The notes: generated by a model from the sequence alone, not told the origin. Counted from the first letter of the stretch, positions 7,284 to 16,117 are shown. The stretch: 49,447 nucleotides of DNA from Anaeroplasmataceae bacterium (GCA_016294165.1 JAEDCM010000008.1:1-49447); one strand, 5' to 3'. Numbers and translations: made by a program.

Positions 7284-8279
7284 ATGAGCAATACGACAAT
7301 TTATGATGTAGCTGGTGCAGCTAAGGTTTCATTAGCAACTGTTTCACGTGTTTTAAATAATCCAGAGAAAGTTAAGCCTGATACTAGAGAAAGAGTGTTA
7401 AAGGTAATTAAAGAATTAGGATATCGTCCTAATGCGATTGCTAGAGGATTAGCTAGCCGTAGAACGACAACGGTTGGAGTAATTGTATCTGATATGGGTA
7501 GAGCCTCTGTTGCACAGATGCTTGGTGGTATCATTGATATTGCTAAAGAATATAAATATTCAATCAAGTTATTTGCGATTGAGGAAGCAAATCAAACTGA
7601 GGATGTTGTAAGAGATGTTATCGCAGAACAAGTTGATGGTGTATTATATCTAAATGATGAATTAGAAGCTTCATATGTTAAATTACTAACAAAAATGTTT
7701 AGAGATAATGAGATACCTATGGTGTTTACGAATGTTGTTTCAGATGACGAAAAGATTCCTTTTGTAAGTATTGATTATGAGAAGGCGGCATTTGAATTAA
7801 CTAATAAAATGATTAATGAAGGAAGAAAAAATATTTACTTATTAAGCACAACTCGTCAATATACAGTAAATATTAAAAAAGAGCTTGGATATACTAAGGC
7901 AATGCAAGAGGCCAATTTAGAACCGAAGATCTTTAGAACAAGTGGTGATACGTACATTAATCGTCCACACTTTAATGAGTTCTTTGCGAATAATCCAGTT
8001 GATGGTGCTATTGGTGTTAGAGATAGTATTGCAATTTCATTTGTAAATGTGGCAAGAGATCATGGGCATAATATTCCAAAGGACATTTCGGTTGCCGGAT
8101 TCCAAAACACAAAATATGCAATTTTAGCAAGACCAGCCTTGACATGTATTGATATACCGGTGTATGATATAGGTGCAGTTTCTATGAAACTACTTACAAA
8201 ATATATGAACAACGAAGAAGTAACAGAAAACAAAGTGTTGTTGCCTCATCGTATTGTATGTAGAGCTACAACCAAATAA
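7284..8279 (+). CDS. ccpA: LacI-family catabolite control protein CcpA
   Basis: This 331-residue protein begins with a LacI helix-turn-helix (TIYDVAGAAKVSLATVSRVL) and hinge (RPNAIARGLASRRTTTVGVI). A periplasmic-binding-protein-like effector domain follows and ends in the CcpA-like YDIGAVSMKLLTKYMN and LPHRI segments. CcpA with HPr-Ser-P represses or activates carbon genes at cre sites. GGGGG lies 8 bases before the ATG at 7284. The similarity to Bacillus CcpA runs the full length, so it is unlikely to be a local sugar repressor; no sugar genes are adjacent. Confidence 0.88.
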   Translation: MSNTTIYDVAGAAKVSLATVSRVLNNPEKVKPDTRERVLKVIKELGYRPNAIARGLASRRTTTVGVIVSDMGRASVAQMLGGIIDIAKEYKYSIKLFAIEEANQTEDVVRDVIAEQVDGVLYLNDELEASYVKLLTKMFRDNEIPMVFTNVVSDDEKIPFVSIDYEKAAFELTNKMINEGRKNIYLLSTTRQYTVNIKKELGYTKAMQEANLEPKIFRTSGDTYINRPHFNEFFANNPVDGAIGVRDSIAISFVNVARDHGHNIPKDISVAGFQNTKYAILARPALTCIDIPVYDIGAVSMKLLTKYMNNEEVTENKVLLPHRIVCRATTK

Positions 8280-8282
8280 AGT
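8254..8282 (+). promoter_or_regulatory. Likely promoter of the tyrS T-box transcript
   Basis: TTGTAT (8254-8259), a 17-base spacer and TAAAGT (8277-8282), overlapping the end of ccpA. The T-box fold starts just downstream. Confidence 0.45.
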
Positions 8283-8283
8283 G

Positions 8284-8470
8284 ATGAAAAAGAATTAGTA
8301 GTTATTAGATTTTATAAGTAGAGACCTAATGGATGGTGAAAATTAGGATATGCTAATAATGAATTACGGCTTTGGAGCTTATCAAAAATGAAGTGCTAGG
8401 TTATTTTAATCTAGAACTAAGGTGGTACCGCGTAATTTTACGTCCTTAGATTATTTCTAAGGACTTTTTT
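8284..8470 (+). ncRNA. T-box leader, tyrosine-specific
   Basis: This leader senses uncharged tRNA-Tyr and allows readthrough into tyrS. It shows the conserved AACTAAGGTGGTACCGCG antiterminator element (to 8432), an upstream specifier region with GAATTACGG whose TAC (8365-8367) is a Tyr codon, and the competing terminator. The specifier matches the gene it controls. Confidence 0.92.
8442..8470 (+). terminator. T-box terminator of tyrS
   Basis: GTCCTTAG and CTAAGGAC form an 8-bp stem with a 7-base loop, followed by TTTTTT. It is the alternative fold to the antiterminator. Confidence 0.9.
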
Positions 8471-8488
8471 ATTAAAGGAGAGAAAACA

Positions 8489-9718
8489 ATGAATTTTATT
8501 GAAGATTTGAAGTATCGTGGATTAATCTATGATATGACTGATGAAGCATTATTAGATGCTTTAGAAAATCAAAAATTGACATTTTATTTAGGTGCAGATC
8601 CAACAGCTGATTCACTACATGTTGGACATTTAGTGGCTTATTTAACTGCCAAGAGATTGATCGATCATGGACATAAAGCGATTTTACTTATCGGTGGAGC
8701 AACAGGGCTAATTGGAGATCCACGCGGAAGCAGTGAGCGTGAATTATTATCAGTTGAAAAATCGTTAAGCAATGCTAAAGCTATCAGTGAGCAAGTTAAG
8801 AAAATGTTTGATTTTGATTTAGTAAACAACTATGATTGGATTAGTAAAATCAATGTAGTCGATTTCTTAAGAGATTATGGTAAATGTTTTAATGTTAATT
8901 ATATGTTAAACAAGGAAACAGTTCAAAAGAGATTAGAATCTGGAATTTCATATACTGAATTCTCATATCAAATCTTACAAGCATTAGATTTTGAATATTT
9001 ATATAAAACTAAGGGTGTTACTTTACAAATTGGTGGACAAGACCAATGGGGAAATATTACATCTGGTATTGAATTAATCCGTAAACATCATGGATTTGAA
9101 GCTAAGGCATATGGATTTACTTTCCCATTAGTTACTAAAGCTGATGGTACGAAATTTGGTAAGAGTGAAGGTGGAACTTTATGGTTAGATGCAAATAAAA
9201 CAACACCATATGAATTTTATCAATATTGGATTAATACCGCTGACCAAGATGTATTAAGATTCTTAAAGCAATTTACATTCTTATCAAAGGAAGAAATTGA
9301 AAATGTCATGGCCGAATTTGAAAAAGCACCACATGAGCGTTTAGCACAAAAGGTATTAGCAGAAAAGATTACGACTTTAGTTCATGGAAAAGAAGCATAT
9401 GAATCAGTATTAAGAATTTCAAGTGCTCTATTTAGTGGAAACATCGAGCAATTAAGTGCTGAAGAAATTGATATGGGATTTAAAAATGCTCCATCAATTA
9501 CGGCTGTAGAGGATATGAATATCCTAGATGCTTTAGTATCTAGTCAACTTGCTTCAAGTAAAAGAGAAGCCCGTGAGTTTGTTGGAAGTGGGGCTGTAAG
9601 TGTTAATGGACAAAAGGTTACAAGTATTGATTTTATAATTACTAAAGAAAATGCATTATATAATAAATTTAGTGTTATCAAAAGAGGAAAGAAAAAATAT
9701 AGTTTAGTAAGACATTAA
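8489..9718 (+). CDS. tyrS: Tyrosyl-tRNA synthetase
   Basis: This 409-residue class Ic synthetase has the HIGH-type motif as HVGH in PTADSLHVGHL, and the KMSKS-type motif as KFGKS. The GGQDQWGNITSG tyrosine pocket segment is present, and a C-terminal S4 RNA-binding domain (SSKREAREFVGSGAVSVNG) occupies about residues 345-405. It charges tRNA-Tyr. The ATG follows AAAGGAGAG. It is controlled by the Tyr T-box directly upstream. Confidence 0.97.
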   Translation: MNFIEDLKYRGLIYDMTDEALLDALENQKLTFYLGADPTADSLHVGHLVAYLTAKRLIDHGHKAILLIGGATGLIGDPRGSSERELLSVEKSLSNAKAISEQVKKMFDFDLVNNYDWISKINVVDFLRDYGKCFNVNYMLNKETVQKRLESGISYTEFSYQILQALDFEYLYKTKGVTLQIGGQDQWGNITSGIELIRKHHGFEAKAYGFTFPLVTKADGTKFGKSEGGTLWLDANKTTPYEFYQYWINTADQDVLRFLKQFTFLSKEEIENVMAEFEKAPHERLAQKVLAEKITTLVHGKEAYESVLRISSALFSGNIEQLSAEEIDMGFKNAPSITAVEDMNILDALVSSQLASSKREAREFVGSGAVSVNGQKVTSIDFIITKENALYNKFSVIKRGKKKYSLVRH

Positions 9719-9725
9719 TTTTAAG

Positions 9726-10397
9726 GTGATTACTATTAAGGCTATATTTATTATTCCGGGATTTTTAGGTTCAATAAATGAGGTAAGCTCCTTACGAGAT
9801 TTTCTAATTCGTAAGGGGTTTTTTGTATATGTTTGCTTAATAAATGGTCATGGTAATGGCTTAAATATGGGAAATTTTGAAGCATGGATTAATCAGGCAA
9901 ATCAAGATTTTAATCGTTTTTTAAACCGCTATGATGATGTTGTTTTAATTGGATTTTCTTTAGGAGGAGTTCTTGCAAGTATTTGTTTTAGAAGTGATTA
10001 TCGGATTAAAAGGGTTGTTTTGATTAGCCCAGCCTTTTTGCATGTTTATTTTCATAATATTAAATATGGCTTTAAAGCTCTAAATGAATTCAGATTGAAT
10101 ATCAAAAATGGGAGTAAGCCAATGTCTACTTTAAAAAATAAAAGAATAATGTATGGAATTTCAGAACTAAAGAAATTATCAAAATATGCTATTACAAATG
10201 ATGTTTTATCAAATATTGATAAGCCTACTTTATTGATCCAAGGATTAAATGATGGATTAGTAAAAAAAGAAAATATTGATTATGTATATAATAATCTAAA
10301 ATGCAGTAAACGTTTAATAACAACCAATGGATCACATAATCTTAATAATTTATTAACCGAGGAAATATTAAATAAAATATTAATGTTTATTAATTAG
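9726..10397 (+). CDS. Alpha/beta hydrolase (carboxylesterase-like)
   Basis: A cytosolic serine hydrolase of about 220 residues with an oxyanion-side IIPGFLGS, nucleophile elbow GFSLGG, a late Asp in LNDGLV and His in GSHNLNN, which complete a Ser-Asp-His triad. The fold and length match small bacterial carboxylesterases/monoacylglycerol lipases; the substrate is unknown. The start is unclear. GTG 9726 has no upstream Shine-Dalgarno, whereas AAGGTGAT (9723-9730) would suit initiation at the in-frame ATT at 9735. It lies 7 bases after tyrS and is probably cotranscribed with it and alr. Confidence 0.82.
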   Translation: MITIKAIFIIPGFLGSINEVSSLRDFLIRKGFFVYVCLINGHGNGLNMGNFEAWINQANQDFNRFLNRYDDVVLIGFSLGGVLASICFRSDYRIKRVVLISPAFLHVYFHNIKYGFKALNEFRLNIKNGSKPMSTLKNKRIMYGISELKKLSKYAITNDVLSNIDKPTLLIQGLNDGLVKKENIDYVYNNLKCSKRLITTNGSHNLNNLLTEEILNKILMFIN

Positions 10398-10411
10398 GGG
10401 TGTGATTTGTC

Positions 10412-11389
10412 ATGAAATATGTGAATTTAAGAAATATCGTTAATAATTTAAATGAAATTAAACGGGTTTCTAATGGGAAAAACATTTATGCGGTATTAAA
10501 AGCTAATGCTTATGGTCATGGTTTAAAAAGAATTTTTGAATTATTGGTTAGTGAGCATATAAATTATTTTTGTGTAAGCAATATAAATGATGCTTTATAT
10601 TTAAGAAGCTTAAATAAAAGTGTAAATATTTTATTATTATCCGATTTTTCTTTAAATGATATTGAGATATTAAAGAATAATGATATTACTGTAACAATTT
10701 CTAAAAAAGAAAAAATTAGTTTTTTAGATAATATGAAAATTGAGTTAAAGGTAAATACTGGAATGAATCGTTATGGGATTAATCCGGATGATTTTTATGA
10801 GTGTTTAGATTTAATTAGCAAAAAGAATTTAAAGCTGATTGGAATCTATACACACATTGGTGATTATGGAAGTGCTACATTCTATGATCAATATTTGAAG
10901 TTTTATAATTTGGTAAAAAAAATTGATAAAATAAATATCCATTTGCAAAGCTCAAATGGTTTAGAAATGGATATGGATTTTTTTAATTCAGTTAGAGTGG
11001 GAATGGCTTTATATCGGGATAATTCAATGAAAATAGAGGAAAAAATAAGCAATGTTGTTTATGCTAAAGAAAATGAATTGGTTGGATATAACGATTATAA
11101 AATGACCAAGGATGGTTATCTCGGAGTGATCAATATCGGATATAGTGATGGATTGCTTAGAGCGAATAAGGGAAGATATGTTTATATAAAAAATAGTTTC
11201 TATAAAATTGTATCTGTTTGTATGAATCATACAATTGTTTTGATTGATGAGAGTATTAAGGAGGGAAGTAAGGTTACTTTATTAGGTGAAGAAGTTAAGA
11301 TTGAATATATAAAAGATTACTTAAAAACTAATGCCTATGAGGTTTTAGTAAGTTTTCCAAATCAAAGAATTATATATGTAGAAAATTGA
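10412..11389 (+). CDS. alr: Alanine racemase
   Basis: This PLP enzyme of 325 residues makes D-Ala for peptidoglycan. The PLP lysine lies in VLKANAYGHG (Lys30). Further motifs are VNTGMNRYG, a VRVGMALY phosphate-side segment, the catalytic Tyr region NIGYSDGLLRA and the VCMNH segment in the C-terminal barrel. It is about 40 residues shorter than typical Alr, with trimmed loops but all motifs present. The ATG follows AGGGGTGTG. It sits between a hydrolase and a lipid kinase in one direction of transcription. Confidence 0.92.
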   Translation: MKYVNLRNIVNNLNEIKRVSNGKNIYAVLKANAYGHGLKRIFELLVSEHINYFCVSNINDALYLRSLNKSVNILLLSDFSLNDIEILKNNDITVTISKKEKISFLDNMKIELKVNTGMNRYGINPDDFYECLDLISKKNLKLIGIYTHIGDYGSATFYDQYLKFYNLVKKIDKINIHLQSSNGLEMDMDFFNSVRVGMALYRDNSMKIEEKISNVVYAKENELVGYNDYKMTKDGYLGVINIGYSDGLLRANKGRYVYIKNSFYKIVSVCMNHTIVLIDESIKEGSKVTLLGEEVKIEYIKDYLKTNAYEVLVSFPNQRIIYVEN

Positions 11390-11423
11390 TGAAATATGTT
11401 ATATAATTAACTCGGTGATATCT

Positions 11424-12227
11424 ATGAAAATAATTTTATACAACCCGTATTCAAAGAAGAATAAATCGATAAAGATTGTGAATAAAATTGTAAAAAAAGA
11501 AAAATGTCCGTATTATGATATTACTAAGCTAGATATAAAAGATTTTTTAGATGAACATCCTGATGATGAGTTTTTAATCATAGGTGGGGATGGAACAATG
11601 CATCATCTTGCGAATGATTTGGATGGAAGTGAAATTAATTCTGATATTTATTTATATCGTGGAGGAACAGGTAATGATTTTTCCCGTGATTTTGGTAAAA
11701 AAGGAAAACATATTTTAGTTAATGAGTATATTAAAAGTGTTCCTCATGCTTTTTTTAATGATTCAAAAGAAGGATTTATTAATGGCTGTGGAATTGGTTT
11801 AGATGCTTTAGTTTGTTACTACACGGAAACAAGTAAAAAGAAGAGTTTTTTTAGATCTACAATTAAAGGATTTTTTAAATATAGACCAATTAAGGGGACG
11901 ATTATCGTTGATGGTGTAAAACATGAATTTAACAAGATGTATTTAGCTTCAATTATGAATGGTAAATATGAGGGTGGCGGAATGAAAATGAGTCCAAAAT
12001 CTGATCGTTTAGATGATTTTTTAGAGGTTGTAGTTATTCATAATATCAGTAAACTTGGACTATTATTTTGTTTCCCGTTGATATATAAAGGATGGCATAT
12101 AATTAAGAAGAAGAGTGTAACGATATTACAAGGCAAGTGTATAGAAATTATTTCTAATGATAATAATTATATGCAGCTTGATGGTGAGCTTCAATATAAT
12201 ATAAAGAGAGTTGTCGCAAAAAAATAA
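11424..12227 (+). CDS. Diacylglycerol kinase catalytic-domain protein
   Basis: This 267-residue protein belongs to the DagK/YegS lipid kinase family: GGDGTMHHLAND is the nucleotide-binding loop, and GGTGNDFSRDFG the second conserved loop. An LDDFLEVVVIHN segment and a C-terminal MQLDGE strand follow. Such enzymes phosphorylate diacylglycerol or related lipids at the membrane face. The ATG at 11424 follows GGTGAT; an in-frame GTG at 11415 lies within that site. It is slightly short for the family, and the exact lipid substrate is not shown. Confidence 0.85.
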   Translation: MKIILYNPYSKKNKSIKIVNKIVKKEKCPYYDITKLDIKDFLDEHPDDEFLIIGGDGTMHHLANDLDGSEINSDIYLYRGGTGNDFSRDFGKKGKHILVNEYIKSVPHAFFNDSKEGFINGCGIGLDALVCYYTETSKKKSFFRSTIKGFFKYRPIKGTIIVDGVKHEFNKMYLASIMNGKYEGGGMKMSPKSDRLDDFLEVVVIHNISKLGLLFCFPLIYKGWHIIKKKSVTILQGKCIEIISNDNNYMQLDGELQYNIKRVVAKK

Positions 12228-12308
12228 AAAAGGAGATAAATTGAAGTGAACTGAATTTGTTGGATTTACAACAAAGGAGGTTTACTTCAATTTATCCCCT
12301 TATTTTTT
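12227..12308. terminator. Large imperfect inverted repeat, bidirectional terminator between convergent genes
   Basis: AAGGAGATAAATTGAAGT and ACTTCAATTTATCCCCTT pair as an 18-bp stem with one mismatch, extendable by GAAC/GTTT with one further mismatch. The 28-base interior holds its own TTGTTG/CAACAA hairpin. An A run precedes and a T run follows, so it can terminate both the DagK-family gene (+) and trpS (-). The size is unusual compared with the other terminators in the window. Confidence 0.7.
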
Positions 12309-13298
12309 TCTTCCTAAACCGATACGATCCTTAACCTTTGATACTTTTCTTCTTGCAAGCATAGAAGCATAGTCTCTTCCTTCATCTAGGATTGCATCAA
12401 GTTCTTTAGATGTAATTAATTCTTTATATCTTTCTTGGATTGGAGTTAATTCATTAGCCACAATTTCGGCAAGGTCAGCTTTGAATTGTTGGTATCCTAA
12501 GCCTTGGTATTGATTCTCAATTTCTTCATATGTTTTATTAGTAATACAAGAATAGATTGTCATTAGATTAGAAATACCTGGTTTGTTTACGATATCATAT
12601 CTAACACATCCATCAGAATCAGTCACCGCTGATTTAATACGATTTTTAATGATATTGATATCATCTAATAGATTGATATATGATTTTGGATTTGGATCAG
12701 ATTTGCTCATTTTTTTCGTTGGATCAGTTAATGACATGACACGTGCACCTTGTTTTGCAATGTATGGTTCAGGAACTACAAAAGTTTCACCATATTTGTT
12801 GTTAAATCTAATCGCAATATTTCTTGTTAGTTCAAGGTGTTGCTTTTGGTCTTCACCAACTGGAACTAAATCAGAATCATATAATAAAATATCAGCAGCC
12901 ATTAAAACGGGATATGTCAGTAAAGAAGAAGAAACACCTTCAATTTGTTTTACCTTTTTATCCTTATATTGTGTCATTCTTTCTAATTCGCCAATGTAGG
13001 TATTGCATTCAAGCATATATCCAAGCATTGTATGTTCGATAACTTCTGATTGGACAAACAAATGAACCTTTTTAGGATCCAATCCACAAGCGATATATAA
13101 TGCGGCTAAGGTTTTGATGTTTTTTCTTAATTCAGTTTTGTTTTGTGGGACAGTAATCGCATGTAAATCCGCAATGAAAACCAGAAAATCAATGTCTTCT
13201 AATTCATTTTGTAATTTGACAAAGTTTTTAATTGCTCCTAGATAGTTTCCTAATGTTACAACTCCTGTTGGTTGAATTCCTGATAATAATCTTTTCAT
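12300..13298 (-). CDS. trpS: Tryptophanyl-tRNA synthetase
   Basis: This 332-residue class Ic synthetase has the HIGH-equivalent motif in GIQPTGVVTLGNYLGA, a VPVGEDQKQHLELTR segment and KKMSKSDPN as the KMSKS loop. It charges tRNA-Trp. The ATG at 13298 is preferred: AGGAG abuts the earlier ATG at 13307 but lies 9 bases from this one. It is read on the minus strand from its own promoter through a Trp T-box. Confidence 0.97.
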   Translation of the reverse strand: MKRLLSGIQPTGVVTLGNYLGAIKNFVKLQNELEDIDFLVFIADLHAITVPQNKTELRKNIKTLAALYIACGLDPKKVHLFVQSEVIEHTMLGYMLECNTYIGELERMTQYKDKKVKQIEGVSSSLLTYPVLMAADILLYDSDLVPVGEDQKQHLELTRNIAIRFNNKYGETFVVPEPYIAKQGARVMSLTDPTKKMSKSDPNPKSYINLLDDINIIKNRIKSAVTDSDGCVRYDIVNKPGISNLMTIYSCITNKTYEEIENQYQGLGYQQFKADLAEIVANELTPIQERYKELITSKELDAILDEGRDYASMLARRKVSKVKDRIGLGRKK

Positions 13299-13315
13299 AA
13301 ATTTCATCTCCTAAT

Positions 13316-13525
13316 AAAAAAAGTCCTTAGATAAAAATATCTAAGGACGTTATTAACGCGGTACCACCTTAGTTCTAGATAAAACCTAGCTCTCAAAATC
13401 TTTAACGCAGATTATACGAGTGGGATTAGCACCATTCAAAAGGCCCATTCACATCAAGTTATCTATCTTTCACCATCATAGATTCGCTTTTGAGGTTTGA
13501 TGTTACTATTCCTTTTTCATCAATT
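13316..13525 (-). ncRNA. T-box leader, tryptophan-specific
   Basis: On the minus strand the leader shows the AACTAAGGTGGTACCGCG element (complement of 13357-13374) and the terminator GTCCTTAG/CTAAGGAC (13323-13348) followed by a T run. Its specifier region GTGAATGGGCC has TGG at the complement of 13445-13447, a Trp codon. It should allow trpS expression when tRNA-Trp is uncharged. Confidence 0.92.
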
Positions 13526-13531
13526 TATTGT

Positions 13532-13561
13532 ATTATATAATATAATTTTAAAGATTGTCAA
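13532..13561 (-). promoter_or_regulatory. Promoter of the trpS T-box transcript
   Basis: On the minus strand, TTGACA (complement of 13556-13561) and TATAAT (complement of 13532-13537) have an 18-base spacer. The -35 box lies inside the last codons of pepF. Confidence 0.75.
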
Positions 13562-15314
13562 GAGTATGCTCTAATTCATCCACAAGTCCATTAAATCTTT
13601 CAATAACCGCTAAAAAAGCATCTGGTTTTGTTAAATCAACACCTGCTTTAAGACATTGATTGATTGGATAATCATTTCCACCTGATTTTAATAATGTCAA
13701 ATAATTTTCTAAAGCATTTGGAACATTATTTTTAATATCTTTAAAGATTTTTGAAGATGCAGCATAGCATGTGGCATATTGATATACATAAAATGGAGTG
13801 TAGAAGAAGTGTGGAATATAGGCCCATACGTACTTTTTCAACTCTTCAGTACTTAAATCAATGCCATAATAATCTTTATATAATTCAATCATGATATTTG
13901 ATAAATCCTTTTCGGTTACCGGTTTATTATCTTCAATTAATTTATGAGCTAAATATTCATAATTGGCAAATAAAGTTTGTCTAAAGAATGTTGATGTAAT
14001 ACCATCAATTGCATTAGCTAATGTTTCGATTTTTTCATTTACATTGGTTTGAGTTTTGATTAAATGATCCAATAATAAATGTTCGTTAAATGTTGAAGCA
14101 ATTTCTGCCACAAAGATTGTATATCTACTGATTGCTTGTGGCTGATTTTCACAAGAGAATAATGAATGTCCAGAGTGTCCAGCCTCATGTGCAAGGGTGA
14201 AAACTGAATCTAAGGATTTGTTATGGTTTAATAGGATGAAAGGACGAACATTATGAGTAGATGATGAATAGGCGCCAGAGCGTTTTCCTTCTTTATAATA
14301 TACATCAACGTAACCATCCTCTACAGCCATATGTTGTTTTTTGATGAATTCCTCAGGCATAACCTTAATTGATTCGAAGAAAAGTTTTTTAGCCTCTTCA
14401 AATTCATATTCCTTTTCATTCTTTACAAAATCTAATAGACGATCATAGGTATGGTATTCATCCAATTTAAAGAATTTTTTTCTTAAATTAATATAGCGTT
14501 TTAAAACGTGCGTATTTTCTCTAACGGTATTAATTAATGATTCATACACTGATACTGGGATATTATTGCGATCTAGATATGATTCTAGTGATGAGCTATA
14601 ATTTCTAACACGTGCATTAGCCCAGTCATTTCTTAAAATTGAAGAATAGATTCCTGCAAAAGTGTTTTTATGAGAATCATAATAATCATACATTGTTTCA
14701 AAGGCTTTTTTGCGGTCGCTTTGGTTTGATAATTTTTGTAATAGAAGAGTATAAGTCCCGCTATTTACAAGATGAGTGTTCCCTTCGCTATCGGTAAATT
14801 CCTTGCCTGAAGCATCCGCAACAGCTAGGTTACTATATAATTGTCCAAGTGGTCCGGTAACTTCTTTATAAGTGGAGATAATTTTTTCGATTTTATCACT
14901 AAACACTCTTTCTTCATTTTTAAATAACTTAATAAACGGAAATTTATATTCCTTAATTTCTTCATCAGATTCAATAAAACTCATGATTTTTTCTTGACCA
15001 ATACTAATGATTTCGGGATCAATATAGCTTGAATCCTGAGATAATTTATTAATTAAAATATTGATTTGTTGCATGCGCGCAGCCAAATCTGGATCCTTCA
15101 TATTTAAATCAAATGCTAAATGGGTATATTGATAAACCTTATTTAATAGCAAATCAATTTCCTTATCTAATAATAAATAATTTTTAAAATCTTCAAAATT
15201 ATGTAATTTTCCTTGGAAGTTTTTAACTTGCTCACATAACTCTTTGATTTTTTCTAAATCAGCATAAAATGCTTCATCATTTTCATAAATTAGTTTTAAA
15301 TTCCAATTTGACAT
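13548..15314 (-). CDS. pepF: Oligoendopeptidase F (M3B family)
   Basis: This zinc metallopeptidase of 588 residues carries HEAGH at 376-380 within FTLAHEAGHSGHS, the third zinc ligand region EIASTFNE downstream, and the C-terminal YQYATCYAAS segment of PepF. It cleaves short peptides in the cytosol. The start at 15314 follows GAGGTGAT; an upstream in-frame ATG would add 23 non-family residues across the promoter. No terminator separates it from trpS, so low readthrough into the trpS leader is possible. Confidence 0.95.
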   Translation of the reverse strand: MSNWNLKLIYENDEAFYADLEKIKELCEQVKNFQGKLHNFEDFKNYLLLDKEIDLLLNKVYQYTHLAFDLNMKDPDLAARMQQINILINKLSQDSSYIDPEIISIGQEKIMSFIESDEEIKEYKFPFIKLFKNEERVFSDKIEKIISTYKEVTGPLGQLYSNLAVADASGKEFTDSEGNTHLVNSGTYTLLLQKLSNQSDRKKAFETMYDYYDSHKNTFAGIYSSILRNDWANARVRNYSSSLESYLDRNNIPVSVYESLINTVRENTHVLKRYINLRKKFFKLDEYHTYDRLLDFVKNEKEYEFEEAKKLFFESIKVMPEEFIKKQHMAVEDGYVDVYYKEGKRSGAYSSSTHNVRPFILLNHNKSLDSVFTLAHEAGHSGHSLFSCENQPQAISRYTIFVAEIASTFNEHLLLDHLIKTQTNVNEKIETLANAIDGITSTFFRQTLFANYEYLAHKLIEDNKPVTEKDLSNIMIELYKDYYGIDLSTEELKKYVWAYIPHFFYTPFYVYQYATCYAASSKIFKDIKNNVPNALENYLTLLKSGGNDYPINQCLKAGVDLTKPDAFLAVIERFNGLVDELEHTLDNL

Positions 15315-15332
15315 ATAATCACCTCTGTTTTT

Positions 15333-15341
15333 ATTATAGCA
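15333..15341 (-). promoter_or_regulatory. Extended -10 of the pepF promoter
   Basis: TGCTATAAT on the minus strand is an extended -10 box about 20 bases before the pepF start codon. The -35 (TTAGAA) is weak. Confidence 0.5.
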
Positions 15342-15415
15342 TATGTATAAATTATTTCTAATAAAATTGTATTTTAGTAACAAATTATGGTAAAATAATT
15401 TAGAGGTGGTTTAAT

Positions 15416-15859
15416 GTGATTAAAATTTATACAACTCCAAGCTGTTCATCATGCCGAAAAGCTAAAAAATGGATGAATGATCATCAGCTTGATTATAAGG
15501 AAATAAATATTTTTAATACTAAAATAACAAATGATGATCTAAATTTAATCCTGCAAAACACTGAAAATGGAGTTGAAGATATTGTTTCAACGAGATCAAG
15601 AATTTTCAAAGAGAATAATTTAGATGTTTTAGATATGACTTTAAATCAGTTAAAATCATTTATAATTGATAATCCTAGCGTATTAAGAAGACCAATTATC
15701 GTTGGTGAAGATCGCATGCAGGTTGGATATAATGATGATGATATTCGTGTTTTCATTCCAAAGGAATTAAGAGAATTAGCAAGATGTAGTCAGTGTAGTG
15801 AGAATTGTGAATATAAGAATATCCTTGAAAAATATTTAAAAGACTTAAAAAAAGCGTAA
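15416..15859 (+). CDS. spx: Spx/ArsC-family redox regulator with extra C-terminal cysteines
   Basis: This 147-residue protein has the Spx redox switch CSSC (10-13), the TRSRIFK segment and RRPIIVGEDRMQVGYNDDDIR, closely following Bacillus Spx. Spx binds the RNA polymerase alpha C-terminal domain and switches on thiol-stress genes. After residue 118 it departs from the family: a tail with Cys124, Cys127 and Cys131 (CSQCSENC) and a Lys-rich helix replaces the usual end. The start is GTG 15416 after GAGGTGG; the ATG two bases earlier runs straight into TGA. Confidence 0.88.
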   Translation: MIKIYTTPSCSSCRKAKKWMNDHQLDYKEINIFNTKITNDDLNLILQNTENGVEDIVSTRSRIFKENNLDVLDMTLNQLKSFIIDNPSVLRRPIIVGEDRMQVGYNDDDIRVFIPKELRELARCSQCSENCEYKNILEKYLKDLKKA

Positions 15860-15865
15860 TAGTGA

Positions 15866-15894
15866 TTGCATTTTAATGATAAAATTGTTATAAT
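15866..15894 (+). promoter_or_regulatory. Promoter of the lysine riboswitch operon
   Basis: TTGCAT (15866-15871), a 17-base spacer and TATAAT (15889-15894). Confidence 0.7.
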
Positions 15895-15909
15895 TAGTTA
15901 AATTAATAA

Positions 15910-16105
15910 AATATAGAGGAAGCGGTGCAAAATAGTATTATGTGGAGGAGGCATTCTATGAAGCATAAGAAAGGTAATCATCGCCGAATATAACTATAGG
16001 CATATAGTTGTATGGTGTTATGGGGAATACCTATAATACTCCTACTTATTTAAGTAGAGGAGCTATTGAAATTAAAGTTTAAAGCATCCTCGGGTGCTTT
16101 TTTTA
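15910..16105 (+). ncRNA. Lysine riboswitch (L box)
   Basis: The leader contains the L-box landmarks in order: ATAGAGGAAGCGGTGC, ATAGTATTATG, the GCCGAATATAACTAT arm with its partner ATAGTTGTATGG, and the ACTCCTACTT / AAGTAGAGGAGCTATTG arm. A terminator follows. It sits directly before lysA-dapA-dapB. High lysine should end transcription. Confidence 0.92.
16081..16105 (+). terminator. Riboswitch-controlled terminator
   Basis: AAGCATCC and GGGTGCTT pair around a two-base TC linker that opens to a larger loop in practice, followed by a T run. Confidence 0.85.
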
Positions 16106-16117
16106 TTTGGAGGTTAT

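Noticed and set aside
12583..12999. Open frame of 138 codons on the plus strand opposite trpS
   Set aside because: trpS is fully supported on the minus strand with T-box, motifs and start. The opposite frame has no ribosome site or recognisable motif.
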